A DNA stretch of 64,000 nucleotides from Ceratodon purpureus. Taxonomy: Eukaryota > Streptophyta > Bryopsida > Pseudoditrichales > Ditrichaceae. The stretch's first letter is position 1; each line of letters starts with the position of its first letter. The stretch spans positions 15,790,650 through 15,854,649 of the forward strand of contig CM026426.1 in NCBI GenBank assembly GCA_014871385.1, in the 5' to 3' direction. The translations under genes were made by a program, and so were the position numbers. This document shows, piece after piece, positions 47,500 to 59,411 of the stretch. The notes beneath the pieces were generated by a model. It searched no databases, was not told the DNA's origin, and worked only from the letters and a program-made list of their open reading frames with translations.

Positions 47500-50270
47500 T
47501 CGGTGTCGTAACTTATTTGCAGGGTGTCTAAATGGATCTTCCTCGGGTCAGTACACATTTCCACCGCTTTTAAATTAAAGAGTACATTTAGGTGTGTTAT
47601 GAGCTTTCCCTCCCATTGCTCGAGTTGGTATTCAAAGCATTTCATGACCTTGATTGAGATGTACCGCATGACCTCGACGGACAAAGTAATAGCTGGCTCG
47701 ATGGAAGATGGGCCCTCAATTCAAGTTGGATATTTACACGGTGCACAATGGCCACCGCCGTAACGTTGTAGGTCAAGTGGTTACATGGCGTTCTCTATTC
47801 AACTAGGAAGTGGAAAATTAAAAGGGCAAATGGTAACGAAATGGCACCACTCATACTAAGGACGATCAATTTTATTTTTCCTCCACAATATCCTGGACCA
47901 TTTGACAAATACGCTAGATCCCAATGGCTTCACTACCGCCTGATTCACTATGATAAAGGGCTGCCTCCTCTCTGAAAGGCAGTGGTACATTTGGCTTGTT
48001 GACCTTGTGCTTTTGAACCATCTGTTGTCCTTCTGTGCATAACAATCCATATCTCGCCAAAGGGGACTTCCAGCTCCCTCTAGTGCGGCCTTCCGCCACA
48101 ATTGCGTCGCCATGGTTCGGATGAAGGATATAGCACAGGGAGTTTGCCGCAATCGGTGCAATGGTCATCCGGGGTAAAAGGATTAGCTCGAACCGTGGAC
48201 GTGGTCCTCTTGGTAAATTTGCTTTGTCCGTACAAGTCGTCATTTTCCTCGTTGAAACTCGGTCACGTGGATTGTCGACATCACTGCGTAGATGGCTAGA
48301 CCCAACGACAACAACGTCCTCCTGTACTTCGGCCCTCACAGTGTCGGCGCGGCCCAAATGAGGCGACAATCCATAGGAAGTTGTTGCTGTAGAGGTAGAG
48401 ACATCTATTGAAACGGCAACTCCTATTGGCATTTTATTACAAAAGTTTTGTAGCAAAGTACAGTATTTAGTGTGATTGGTACCGTATCTCTAGAGGCCCA
48501 TTAAGGAGCTAATGATTTGATTGGAGGAATTGATGCGTTGTCCACGGCTTGAACGATTGCCTCATGTTAGTTTGAAGCGTTCACCGTCTGTTCCCGTTGG
48601 TGTTGTGCTGGGGTACTAGACGCCTTGCCGCAACTGATTCATCTTGAGCATGCTCAGTGTCGCATTTGTGCTGCACTGGATTTGGCGTCGAAATCGCCTC
48701 AGCGTGGGTTGATGTATGAGTAACCGGGGGATTTATCAGACGTTATAGCAACTCTTTTACCTCCTTGATCTCGTCTTTGCTCGTTGTCAAGTCGGACGCA
48801 ATACGAAGCATGGTCGACTTCAACGCATTTATGCATGTAGACTCTCGCACGACGTAGGACGATGTTCCTGGACGCTGCCAGGTTACGACCTCGGAGTATG
48901 GTGTGAGTATGTTCATGATGAATCAACATTTGGGGAGCGAGTAAATACATGAATTTTCCCAAATAACCAATGTCTCGAGGTCTAGAATATGTAAACTGTT
49001 GAAAAAGTTTCTGAGCAATACATTCAACTTGTAATTTCTACTATTACCGTTTGGCCTTATAGCTTCTATCTTTAAAATTTATTGTTTGGTGAGCACATAA
49101 TCGTGCGGCACGATGCCATGGACTCTTCTAACCTAGAGCCGTATCTGAAATGCATACTGGGATTTGGATATGAAGGTCCTGGTTTCGGGCATGGGTAGTG
49201 GCCATCTCCTTCAGATATGGCAGTTGAAAATCTCGAAACGCTGCTTGTTTCCTAGTTCCTACAGATTGACTGTTTTTAGGTGCGGTGTCGAGGGGTGTAG
49301 ACCAATTTGAGCCATCCGTCTATAGGACGAAGGTCACCATGCGGAAGGTAAGCCTGCGTGTCCGTCTCCGCAGTGTGTAGATGGTGTCTGGGTTTCGCTC
49401 AGGGTTTGCCTTGGTGTGTAGTGCTGTTCTCCAGTCCACAGTTCTTGAGCAGGTATTGTGCCGAAGTGAGACGGGTATGGTCTAGGCTGCGAAACGGGGT
49501 TTCTCTGATCGGTGTTGTGAAGCACGGGATAATGTTGCGTTGCAGGAGACGACAAAGATGGAGGTACCGCCCGTTGTGCTTGAGAAAACATGTAGGATTG
49601 GGAGTAAGAAAAAATATGAGGTAGGTGCGTGGAGTACAAGAATTTGCACATGTAGATAAGCTTCATGGAAAATCAGCGACATGAAAACACAGTGCATGAA
49701 GGGTACCGAGGGGTGGTGCGATGCTACCTACAAGTTTTATCTATGTGCGACCTAGATGGATCACACAGGTTGGACATGAATCGAGCTTACAATTGTTAGT
49801 GCAATCCTAATATTAGCAATACTTTCTCCTAGGTATGTGAGTGGAGGATGTAACTAATAGGAAGACTATTAGATGTATATGGAGAACTGACATCTATCTG
49901 AACAACGTGGTGATCGTAGATACACTGTTCAAGTTGGAGTATGCATGTCAAGGTGCTATAAAGTGTTGCTATTGAGAAACACTGTGTCCACTCGGGTTTA
50001 GGAACAAAATCCACAAAAGACCATAAGTTGATATCAACTCACGTGCTCCCCGGTCCACGATGGTTCTTCGTTTTCGCTCTTGTGAAGGGATTGCTGTGAC
50101 ATCCTTGCCGGGAAAGCCATGCTCACGCCAGTCCTTGCTCTGATGGTTTGAATCAGAGGTAGAGCAAGTGAAGGACCAGATGAGGAGCTATCCTGCGAGG
50201 AACACAAATCATTAGACCATGGCACGAGGATCTAGTAGTCTATGCAGTCCAGAGTTGCGGTTTGCCCCAT
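47500..50270. other. Unidentified sequence, probable decayed TE
   Basis: It has balanced composition with several overlapping open frames on both strands, the longest being 180 codons on the minus strand (47914-48456). None shows a motif I recognise and no termini were found. Confidence 0.25.
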
Positions 50271-50740
50271 TAGAGCATCCGCACCCCTACGCGGGGTGCG
50301 AGACCCTGAATACCACTGACCGAGGGCCCTGAAAGCCTTACCCGGCTCTCCAAATTTTATGAGCCCCACCCCTCCGCAAGAAATCTCTCCACAAAGAAGC
50401 CATCTCTGACACAAGACAAGAAACTGCGGGACCTACATCCTTGCATCCTTGAACTCTGATTTGTGGCCCCCTATTTATTGCTATTTCGATCGTGAAAGTG
50501 GGTCCCCTCCTGCTCCTTGCACAAAAGTGGTCTTGATAAAAATGGAAGATCTTCCTACAATTGGGCTCGCAAAATTCTTGAGAGACTCCTGAAATTGGCG
50601 TGGCCTGACCATTATTTCCTGAGCCCGCAATAAGTTGTTTTTTTTGTTTTTTTGATACAAATAAAGAGAACCTTTACTGCGAGAAGAGAAGAAATAACAT
50701 ACAAGCCGGCCCCGCTAGGTCCGGCGAGACGAGAAGACAC

Positions 50741-51720
50741 CTAGACCTGTCTAACCGACCTAAAACTAGGGCCACAAAGTTGCCAACTAGGATGAATATC
50801 GTCCCATTTGGCAAATAATTGCCTCCGGCACCAGAGAGTTGAAAAATCCAGGAGCACTTTTGCAGCCTTCTCCGGGTTTTCCTTGCATTTACGTATCGAT
50901 TCTTGAGTCTTAGCCCAAGCCATCCTCCCATAATCGATCATTGCCAACCACAGCTTGCAACACATTTTTTCAATGTGCCAGTGACGGCCGTTGAACGCCG
51001 CATCGTTGCGTTTGCACCAGAGAAGCCACATGATAGTACCTCGCAGCAGGAGCCATATCCTACTAACCGGTTTAAAACGACGAGGCATTCTATGGGCAAA
51101 AATTCCGTGTTTTCACGTGATCGCGACCTGAGACGAGCCCAACAGCAGGGGTTGGCGGGGACGCCCATCCTGTGCAGGTGAGCGGTTTAGATCAAGGTCG
51201 AGCCCGTGGTTCCCCCCTACTTCAGCAGGTTGCGGCAAGTCCTGCATGGGGTTGAGCACTCGTGGGACAGACCAGACGTGGCCTTGCTGGTCCCCGCTCC
51301 TCAAGGCGCCAGAATGTCCATGATGTGCATACCCCAATGCCACGCTTTAACTGCCGCGGGACATTCCCAGAACCGATGCAGAATAGTTTCCCGAATTCCG
51401 TTCAGGCACACCGGGTAGCATTGATAAATTACCTGCGAGCTTTTGCCCCTCCAAGCATTTACCTCTACTCCCTTATGCCACACGGCCCACAGTAAACCTG
51501 CCTCCTTTTTCACCCTTTCAGAGTCTTATGTATTCAGTTAGCGCAACTTGTAGGTAATGGGAAGGATACCACTCCATTTTTTCTCCACCACTGGAGGGAT
51601 TGGGTGGGTACTCAGCAGGAGCTTCCGCCCAATCAGAGCGGTGTAGCTCATCATAGGCAGTTGCTTCGGCCAGTTACACCTCGACGGATCCCACTGAAAG
51701 TCCCTGGTTTTCCCATAGTA
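50741..51720 (-). pseudogene. LINE ORF2 C-terminal region (zf-RVT and following)
   Basis: Pieces in different minus-strand frames read DFQWDPSRCNWPKQLPMM, then LLWAVWHKGVEVNAWRG and CPVCLNGIRETILHRFWEC, the conserved zinc-binding region of plant LINE reverse transcriptases. They end in WLLLRGTIMWLLWCKRND-type sequence. At least two frame changes and a stop are present. Confidence 0.8.
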
Positions 51721-51721
51721 T

Positions 51722-53796
51722 CACTACAGGAAAAACTGGGCCCTAATCAACTGCTGGGGAAGAGAAAAGTGTTGTTCGGTGATGTTGAATTGGACGTCTT
51801 GATTCGGACACAAGGAAGAGGTTTTACTTGATTTCGAAATCTAGGTCTCCACGTATGCGTCCTAGCTGATGACTTGGATGATGAGTCAGCATTTTCGTTT
51901 GACTGGGCAATCCCATGTGGCAATTACCTTGGAACATAGATTTCAGTATATGTACATATTTTTGGATATATATATAGATTTTTTAAATTTACATTTTAGA
52001 GGAAATGTCACACTGTAATAGATATCAAATTCACATAAAATATCTGAATGGAATACCAATATGACGTGAAAATCTCTTTCGCATGTACATTTCATAATAT
52101 ATGTTCAATGAACATTTTGACATCATGTCATGAAATCTACATCCTAACATACATCTTATCTACAAAGTATCTAGATTACTATGTCACTATTTCACCCATG
52201 TACTCCAAATCTTCGCATTCTAAAGATGTACTCCGGATCTTCTCACTTTCAAGATGCAGTGTTCAACCTGTTACAATCCCAAACATTCAACCTTAGTGTT
52301 TAAATTGAAACTATCATTCTAACCAAATTTACACAATCCTCATGAAAACTCTCCCTCTAAGAATCTCAGCTACACCAAACCATAAATCAACAGCTAATTC
52401 TCAACACAGACAAGTAACAAAATGCACACAAACTAAAACATCACCATTCAGCACATCCCAACAGATTGTTCTTGTGATCTGAGCTCTCATCGCGACTTCT
52501 TCTTGTGATCGTCGTCCTGGCCGTGACCTGATTTCTTCTTGCCATACGCAGAGCTCTCGTCATCATCGTGCCCATAGCTGCTCTTCTGCTTGTGTCCTGA
52601 AGACTCATCGTGTCCACGCCGGTTGGGCTTTCTCTCGTCTTCTTCATCGTCGTCGTTCTTCTTCTTACGGCCGAAGAAGCCGGTTCTCTCGCCCTCTTCT
52701 CCGGTACCCTCCTCATCGTGCTTCTTGTTGAAGTGCTTGTAAGCTGCGTAGCCTGCTACTCCCAGAACTCCAGCTCCGACCACACCTCCTGCCACCTCGG
52801 CCATCAACACCTTGCGACGATGCTCTCTCTCTTCGTCGTCAATGTCTGTGCGGTTCTTCAAATCCTCAACCTAGCCATTTTTGCATCTCACCGTCAAATT
52901 ATGGAAATTCCAACTCAGAGAAGGTAATGCAAGATCCTCAAATCGAAAATGCAACCTAACTACTGATCATCTACAACAATCTCAAGCAGCCAATGCGGCC
53001 ACTGTAACCACCAGATCAACTACAAGAGAGACAATGTAGGAAAACTCACATCCTCCTTGTTGTACCGGCTCTTCTCAAACTCATCAGGAATGCCATCGCC
53101 ATCGGAGTCCTTTTGGGATCCAGCACACATCCAAATGTAAAACAGTAAAACCACACACCACACCAAACCCTCTCTCCACACCAAACCCTCTCTCTACACC
53201 AAACCCTCTCCACACCACAACACCACCACTGCAGCAACCTCACCGCAATCCACACCGCAATCCATAGATCCATCACACCAACACAACCAAACTCCCAAAC
53301 CCTAGCACAATCCCAGATCATGAACAAACTCCCAAACCCTAGCACTCACCGTGAGAGCCTCTTCATGGTGTTAGGCGCGTTAGCAGACGCCATGGCTGCG
53401 AGCTGCTGCAACGGAGGCCGCGCCTCCACTCGTGTGAGGATGGACGAAGGCGACCAAACCCTTGGCCGTCCCCGCGGTGATCTGCAAGTGCGTCGATAAA
53501 AGAAACCCTTAACCCACCTCCGCAAGGTTGGAACATGTCTTGGTTTGCAGTGGTCGCAGCTCTGAGCCCGCTTCGGATCGAATTGCCACGTCCTCCTCCC
53601 AAGGTGCAAGACATGCCATGTCAGATCGGAACACTTCATTCACAAATAGAAGACAACATACTTCTCTTGATTCGAAAACTCCATAATTTCTTTACTTGGC
53701 TTTCCATCCGGCATCAACTATACAGCACGGCCCCTGTTGGAACCAACACAGATCACTTGGTTTTTAGTTGATTCGCAGCCCATTTTTCTTGTAGTG
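51722..53796. mobile_element. CACTA-type element carrying a small host-like gene
   Basis: The left tip CACTACAGGAAAAACTGGGC (51722) and the complement of the right tip, CACTACAAGAAAAATGGGC (ending 53796), are matching inverted repeats. Similarity continues into AATCAACT. The 3-bp duplication TAT lies at 51719-51721 and 53797-53799. The 2,075-bp interior has no transposase; it contains the minus-strand gene at 52487-53393 with its introns. It lies inside ORF2 of the LINE, so it is younger than the LINE insertion. Confidence 0.88.
52487..53393 (-). CDS. Small Ca-binding-motif / glycine-zipper / charged-tail protein inside a CACTA element
   Basis: Minus-strand exons: 53393-53350 (MASANAPNTMKRLS), 53109-53050 (DSDGDGIPDEFEKSRYNKED) and 52870-52487. 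The middle exon has a DxDGDG loop like calcium-binding repeats. The last starts VEDLKNRTDIDDEE, continues into a glycine-rich helix (AEVAGGVVGAGVLGVAGYAA) that could be a membrane or glycine-zipper segment, and ends in a Lys/Asp/His/Gly-rich tail (GRKKKNDDDEEDERK, then HGQDDDHKKKSR). Exons two and three join in frame through GTGAGT and TAG acceptor sites. Exon one does not join in frame with the sites I can see, so the start is uncertain or the copy is damaged. Family not recognised; the tail resembles hydrophilic stress proteins. Confidence 0.6.
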
Positions 53797-53799
53797 TAT

Positions 53800-56700
53800 A
53801 ACAGAACCGAAGTCTTCTTTGGGCCGCGTTTGACTTCCAACACCCTCACTCGACGAATAGTGCCAGCAATTTCAGTGACTGCGTCATTCCCCATGGCATC
53901 GTACCTAGCAGTGGCCAGGCGTTCCATGAACGGCACTTCTACGAGGCTTGCCGATTGAGGCTTGACGGTGTAGGTGGTCACATCAAAGGGGATGCTTTGG
54001 TACCCCGGACCTGGACGGGGGTGATAAGCTTCGCCTGCAAAACAAACCAGAGACGGCCACTGAACTTGGTCGTCCTCAAAAATCCCTACGCAGTCACATG
54101 TGATCTGATCATTTTGAGATCGGATGATAGCCTGCCAGGCAGCTTTCGCTTGCCCACTGATGGCCACCCATGCGCCAGTTTCTTCTGGTTGGAGACCAAA
54201 CTTAGTCTGTGCTTCGGCTGCGGTCATGAACCGCCCCTGCAGCCAAGCATCCCTGTAGCACTTGAGACCAGCCTTGTGTAAGGAAGCTGCCAGGTTCTTG
54301 GAGAATCCAGGACCTATCGCTTGAACCACCGGGTTCCACCACCAGCTCACCCCCATGAGTTCATCCCAATTGGCCGGTGGAACATAAGAGAGGAAGGGCA
54401 AGAGACCCTTCCATGCAGAGGCAACCCTGTTCCAGACTATTGACCCCCTTTTTGCTTGGTGTCTCGGGACGAAGCAAAAGTCCAGGCTTTCCTGCCACCG
54501 CCCGCCATTGTAAGGTTGAGCTTGTGAAAGCTTAAGCCGGAGGAGTAGGTGAAGGTTGGACGTGCCAGGCTCGAAGGCTTTAATAACCCATTTCACCATC
54601 AGTGCTGCAACAGCATCATCAGGATTTATTAGGTTAATTCCCTCTTGCAGCTTGCTTTGGCAACACTGCAGCCAGCTCACCCGTGCCCGGGAGCGTTCCG
54701 TCTTGCCCGCCGCTAGGTAATTCAGAATGGATGACTTCAGCTTGGCGACGTCCTTCTTTGTGCCTCCCCACACGGAGAAGAAGAAGAAGAGAGAAGATAG
54801 CAGGATGCTATTGGCAATGATGCCTCGACCGGTTCAATCTATCTTGGTCGTACTCCAATGGGAGAGCTTGGCCACCAGCTTTGAGTGCAGAAAATCATTG
54901 ACATTTGCCGTAGTAAGTGACAAGCCGAAGGGGACTCCTAGCAACTTGCTCACCTCGACGTTATCCGCCCATGAGATACCGAGACTATCAGTCCACGCTG
55001 GCCTGGCAACCTGCACATTACACTTCCAGTAGCCCTTGGACTTGGTCCAATTCAGCACAAGTCCTGAAGCTAGGCAGGACGAATCAAGAGTCCCAATCAA
55101 ATTTTGCACTGACACTTCTTCCCCTAGCAGGGTGAACGAAGTGTGATCTGCGTATTGAGCGAGAATCTGCTGTTGGCCAGGGAACGGGAGTTGGATACGT
55201 TGCACATTACCGAGAGCAGCTTCTTTCATCACCATGATGTTGAATACCTCGAAAATGATAATAAAGAGGTAGGGGGCCAAGGGGCACCCCTGCCTCACTC
55301 CCCTTCCAATCTTGAACTGAGGGGAAGGGACTCTGTTCACTTTTACCGCAGCCGCCGCGTCTTGGAATAACAGCTAGACCATTGCGATGAATTCACAGGG
55401 AAAGCCCATCTTGAGCATGGCTTTGAAAAGGAATCCCCATTCCACCATATCATAAGCCTTCGAAAAATCTAGCTTCAGGAACAGAAGGGCTTGGTTAGAC
55501 TGGTCACCCCACGCCATGGTCTCTTGCGTGAGGACAAGGTTGTCTAAAATGAACCTCATGGGGAGAAAAGCTCATTGCTCAGGACCTATGACCTCCATGA
55601 GAAAAGGTTGGAGCCGCAACTGAAGAGCTTTAGCATAAATCTTGTAGCTCAGATTAAGGAGTGTGATAGGCCTCCAGTTGGTGAGGGCTTGTCGGGGACC
55701 GCCTTTGTGAAGCAGAGCGATCATTCCATGCGTGACCCCCAGCGGTAACCGGCCCTGCTAAATGCCTTCTGAAACCATAGTGTGGAGGTCCCTCCACAAC
55801 ATGTCCCAAATTTTTTTGTAAAATTCTAGCACTATCCCGTCTGGGCCGGGAGCCTTCCCCGGCTTCATGTCGATGACCGCAGCGTGTAGCTCTCCTTCTG
55901 TGAGGGGGGCTTACAGCCTCTCTTTCATATCCCTCGGCACCTTATCCTCCACATACTACAAGACCCGAGCTTCGGCGACTTGGTTTCAAGGGTCGGGGTC
56001 CTGGCTGTGTACAGATGCTGGTAGTAAGCCTGGCAAATATTGCCGAGCTCTCTCTGGTTAGTATGCAGCTGCCCCTGCGGGTCTTTGAGTTCCGTGATGC
56101 GAGAGGCAGACGAGTGGTGTTTGTGAGCATGGAAAAATTCCTTGGACCCTTGGTCCCCCTTTTGCTTCCATTTCACCCGACTTCGCAACCCCTGGCCTTC
56201 TAGCTTGTGAATTTCAATTCCCTGCAGATGCGTGGATGCTTGAGTAAGCTCCTCGTGTGCTCGCTCATTAGTTGGCGACACATGGAGGTTCGCAACGGCC
56301 CGCTCAAGCTTAGCCCGCCAGCTGCTCTCCTCTGCCCGCCCTTCCTTGGCTCGTTTGATGCAGAAGTCTTTGTAAAAACGAACACACTTTCTGATGCGAC
56401 CAAAGAACGAAAGCCGTGAAGTGGCGGCCCAAATCCTCCGAATATTGGACTGGACTTCTTCGTCTGCAAGGAGAGAGGCGTTGATGACGTAGGGGGAAGG
56501 TCTTTTGATCTCCTGTTCCAGCCAGATCCGCCTCCAGACCGACAAATGGTCTGAGTGATTACTGTTACCTAAAATTTTATAATCATCGCATGTAGGTGCT
56601 CCTCCAATGTCCATGAAGGTATAGGCGCGATCAAGCCTTGCAAGAAGCCTGGCCCCTGATCGCCGCTTACTATCCCATAAGAACTTGAGTCGGCTCCCAG

Positions 56701-57300
56701 TTGGGAATGAGTCCGCCACCTGAAAATGTTCCTTGAACTCACCAGAAATCCTCTTCTCCTCCTCTGTGACGCTGGAGAGCCTTGCATTGGATTTGTCCGC
56801 CCTCCGCTCCACGAAATTCCAATCCCCAACCATTATCCACCTACAGTCCCGAGGAAGGGATGTAATTAACTCCATCCATAGCTCACTCCTTTCCGCTGGG
56901 GTGTGAGGAGCATAAACGTTTAGAATTGCTACATCACTCTCTGGGACTCCTTGGAGCATGAGCCATTGACCATGACCAGCCCGAGACTGGCCATAGTCAT
57001 GGATTAAATGTGTGAGCTGGGGGGCCATCCACATACCGATGCCGCCACTTCCCGCTCCGTCGGCATTCACCAGGTTATTGTAGGCGACCTGGACTTCTAC
57101 CCCGTAGAACTTAGACCCAGCCCACATCAGATTCTCTATAGCTTGCAACTTACTTCCTCTAAGCTTAAGCTCCTAGGTGCAAATGATTTCTGCCTCCCTT
57201 AACAAACTACTAAAATAATTCCGAACGATACCTGTCTTGACTCCGTCGTTCAAGCGCTGCAGGTTTTGGCTAATGAGTGTGAGCTTCATTCAAATGATTG
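53800..57300 (-). pseudogene. LINE ORF2: endonuclease and reverse transcriptase
   Basis: Reading from 57300: the APE-type endonuclease starts near LTLISQNLQRLNDGVKTG. It contains CTQE-LKL, IVMVGDWNFVERR-like (observed RWIMVGDWNFVE), LDRAYTF and SNHSDHLSV, the metal-binding and catalytic His/Asp set. The reverse transcriptase begins after about 55.9 kb with motif A (LKLDFSKAYDMVEW), motif B (GRGVRQGCPLAPYLF) and motif C read as QYADHTSF, where the second catalytic Asp is His. The region after RT (53718-54773) is one long open frame. Two or more frame changes lie between 55.3 and 55.9 kb. The copy is therefore inactive. Confidence 0.85.
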
Positions 57301-57498
57301 TGCGAGGTTGGCTACTACTGGCCGAAGGTAGGGACTTCTTTGTATAGATCTTGCATTGCGTGAGGAGTGCCTAACTGATTTCGCTTTGCCCGAGGAATTC
57401 TGGCCAGTGGCGCCATTTTGTTTCGCCATGGTTTGGTGTGAGAGCCTCTGCTGTAAGGGGGAGGGGGGAAAGCAAGCTTGCACCCCGTTCTCCCTCTG

Positions 57499-59411
57499 CT
57501 ACTCCTTCATTGCTGGAAAGAGGTGGGGAGGGATAGGGGTGATATGCTCCTCTAAGCGCCGTGGAAGAGAAGGAGACCTCGGGGCCAGCCCCCCCTGTGA
57601 GGAGGGGAGGGCGTCGCCCACACCATAGCTTAAGCCGTCGGTACGACGACCTGAATCCCTTAAGGAGGCTTCCTGGTTAGACTGAGCCCTGTGCCCCATG
57701 CTAGCTTCGAAGTCGCTACGGGTACAGGCAAAATAGTCGTCTTGACCCGGTTGCACGTGGACCTCGTTGGTGCCACCTTTGCTTTGTCGGGCATAGTTGC
57801 ACATCTCCATATCCTCATCTTGGTTCAATCTAGAGTTTGTGGGGGTAACATCGCTAGTGGCCCCTTCCCCTTGTGGGGCAGAGCCAAAACCAACAATGGT
57901 TTCAGCGGCATGCGTGACATGAGCAGCGCTGTGCGAAGGGTAGTTTCTGTGTTGATCGTTGCCTCCCACTCTACGGTGGTGCTCCTCGTAGACAGCTTGA
58001 CGTCTTAGTTCCTGTGCTTGTAGGCTCTCGACAGTGCCTGAGGGACTCTGAGGGAGCTGCGCGGGTGTGGATTGGTGGCGGACGCTCCACTCCGCCCGTG
58101 CCTTCTGAAATTCAAGAGCATCTGCAAATTCACGGGAATTGGGGGAAGATTCATACCCCCGTTCCTTCTCTCGCTGCAACCAGCTAGCCCAGTCAAGCGA
58201 GGCGCTGGGTATGCCTACCGTCCCTCTTCGTTTTTCTGCACTGGAGACCACATTCATGACTGCAGTGCCTTTGCTTTTGTCGGGGGGCACTATGGCCGGG
58301 GCCGGTGGTGGTTCCTCGTTCCTTGGCATGCTGCTACTGCTACCCACTTCCTTCGGCGGTCCCATCGGTTGATGGCCGCGAGTGTCCTCCCTTCTCTCCT
58401 CACCCGGCTGAAGACGCTTAGCACCCTTGGGGAAACATGCGCGGATTCGAGGGCGACCTTGGCATCTCCATTCAGACTCCTCACCCTGCCCTGGTGCTGC
58501 TTCCGGTACTGTTCAAAGAGAAGGTTTTTTCGGGCCGTGGAGGGCTGTACAATCCTTGATGAGATGCGAAGTGGACAAGCAAAACCTACATCGGATTGGC
58601 AAATTGTTGTAATCTACCTTTATGTTGGAGATCTGCCCTGTCACCGGATTGGCCGCTTCCAGGGTCATTACAAACGGAACCCTTGTTTGCACTGCGATAC
58701 AGAATTTTTGGTCGGAGGTGTGTGAGTTGCCCCTGTGTCTCCCTAGGACCGTCCCCAGACTCTTTGCAAGATCCGTGGCACTGCTGATAAATTCATCAGG
58801 AACTTCTTTAAGCGTGATCCATATAGGCATTCGCGTACCTGTGGGCCTGCTTGCGTTCAACCCGGCATACATGGTTGCATAATACAAGTGCCCCACTTCG
58901 ACAGGTGCGGGGTCAGCATGATGAGCTTCTGTGTGGTCGCCTCTTCTTGCGTAGAAACCTGAAAAAATCCCTGTCCGAGGTCTCTCCCTACTTCACATTC
59001 CCTGCTGACTTCGTTCGATACAGCAGCCAGCCATGCTTTCATTGCCTGCGAGGGTAACCGCCCTCCTACAAAGTATGCAACTGCGACTTTTTTCTGGAAG
59101 AACTCCATCTCTTTTTGAACCTTCTCTCGATATAGGGTCACCTTGTGTGTGGCCGTCTTGATCAAAAAACCACCACTGCTTCGTTCTACACCCTCCGGGA
59201 GCTCTTCCCTCGGCGTTGTGATAGTGGGATGAATCGCATCAAACTGCCTAAGGTGCGTGTGTGCCGCTACCATTTCAGGTTCTACTGTCTCGTGCCTCTT
59301 CAGTTTTTCCGCCATGGCCTTATCTTCCTTGGCCGAGGGCTTAATCGGCGCATGAGTCATATGTGACTTCAGAAGCGCTGCGTAACTTGTGGAATTCGCT
59401 GAATCGTCCAT
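57499..59411 (-). pseudogene. LINE ORF1 (nucleic-acid-binding, CCHC knuckle)
   Basis: Minus-strand frames 59411-58857, 58896-58513 and 58365-57499 form an ORF1 with an N-terminal conserved domain (AYFVGGRLPSQAMKAWLAA, then VGRDLGQGFFQVSTQEEA). The zinc knuckle CRFCLSTSHLIKDC (C-x2-C-x4-H-x4-C) lies near 58.58 kb, followed by a long polar tail. The first two frames differ, so at least one frame change is present, and a stop separates the tail. ORF1 proteins package LINE RNA. Confidence 0.8.

Larger units (their letters stand above)
46060..47500. other. No gene seen; hairpin and short tandem repeat
   Basis: It is moderately GC-rich up to 46740, perhaps the 5' region of the hAT gene, and AT-rich beyond. 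It contains the 14-bp hairpin at 46688-46725 and a 20-bp tandem repeat at 47212-47310. Confidence 0.4.

Noticed and set aside
47914-48456. A real gene of 180 codons
   Set aside because: No motif, no splice context, and competing frames of similar length on both strands.
50635-51720. A second, independent 5'-truncated LINE next to the large one
   Set aside because: Its reading continues the large LINE exactly across the CACTA insertion with a TAT duplication.
52610-52927. A plus-strand hydrophobic frame opposite the CACTA-borne gene
   Set aside because: It is the antisense of the Lys/Asp-rich exon, which naturally reads as Leu/Val/Phe.
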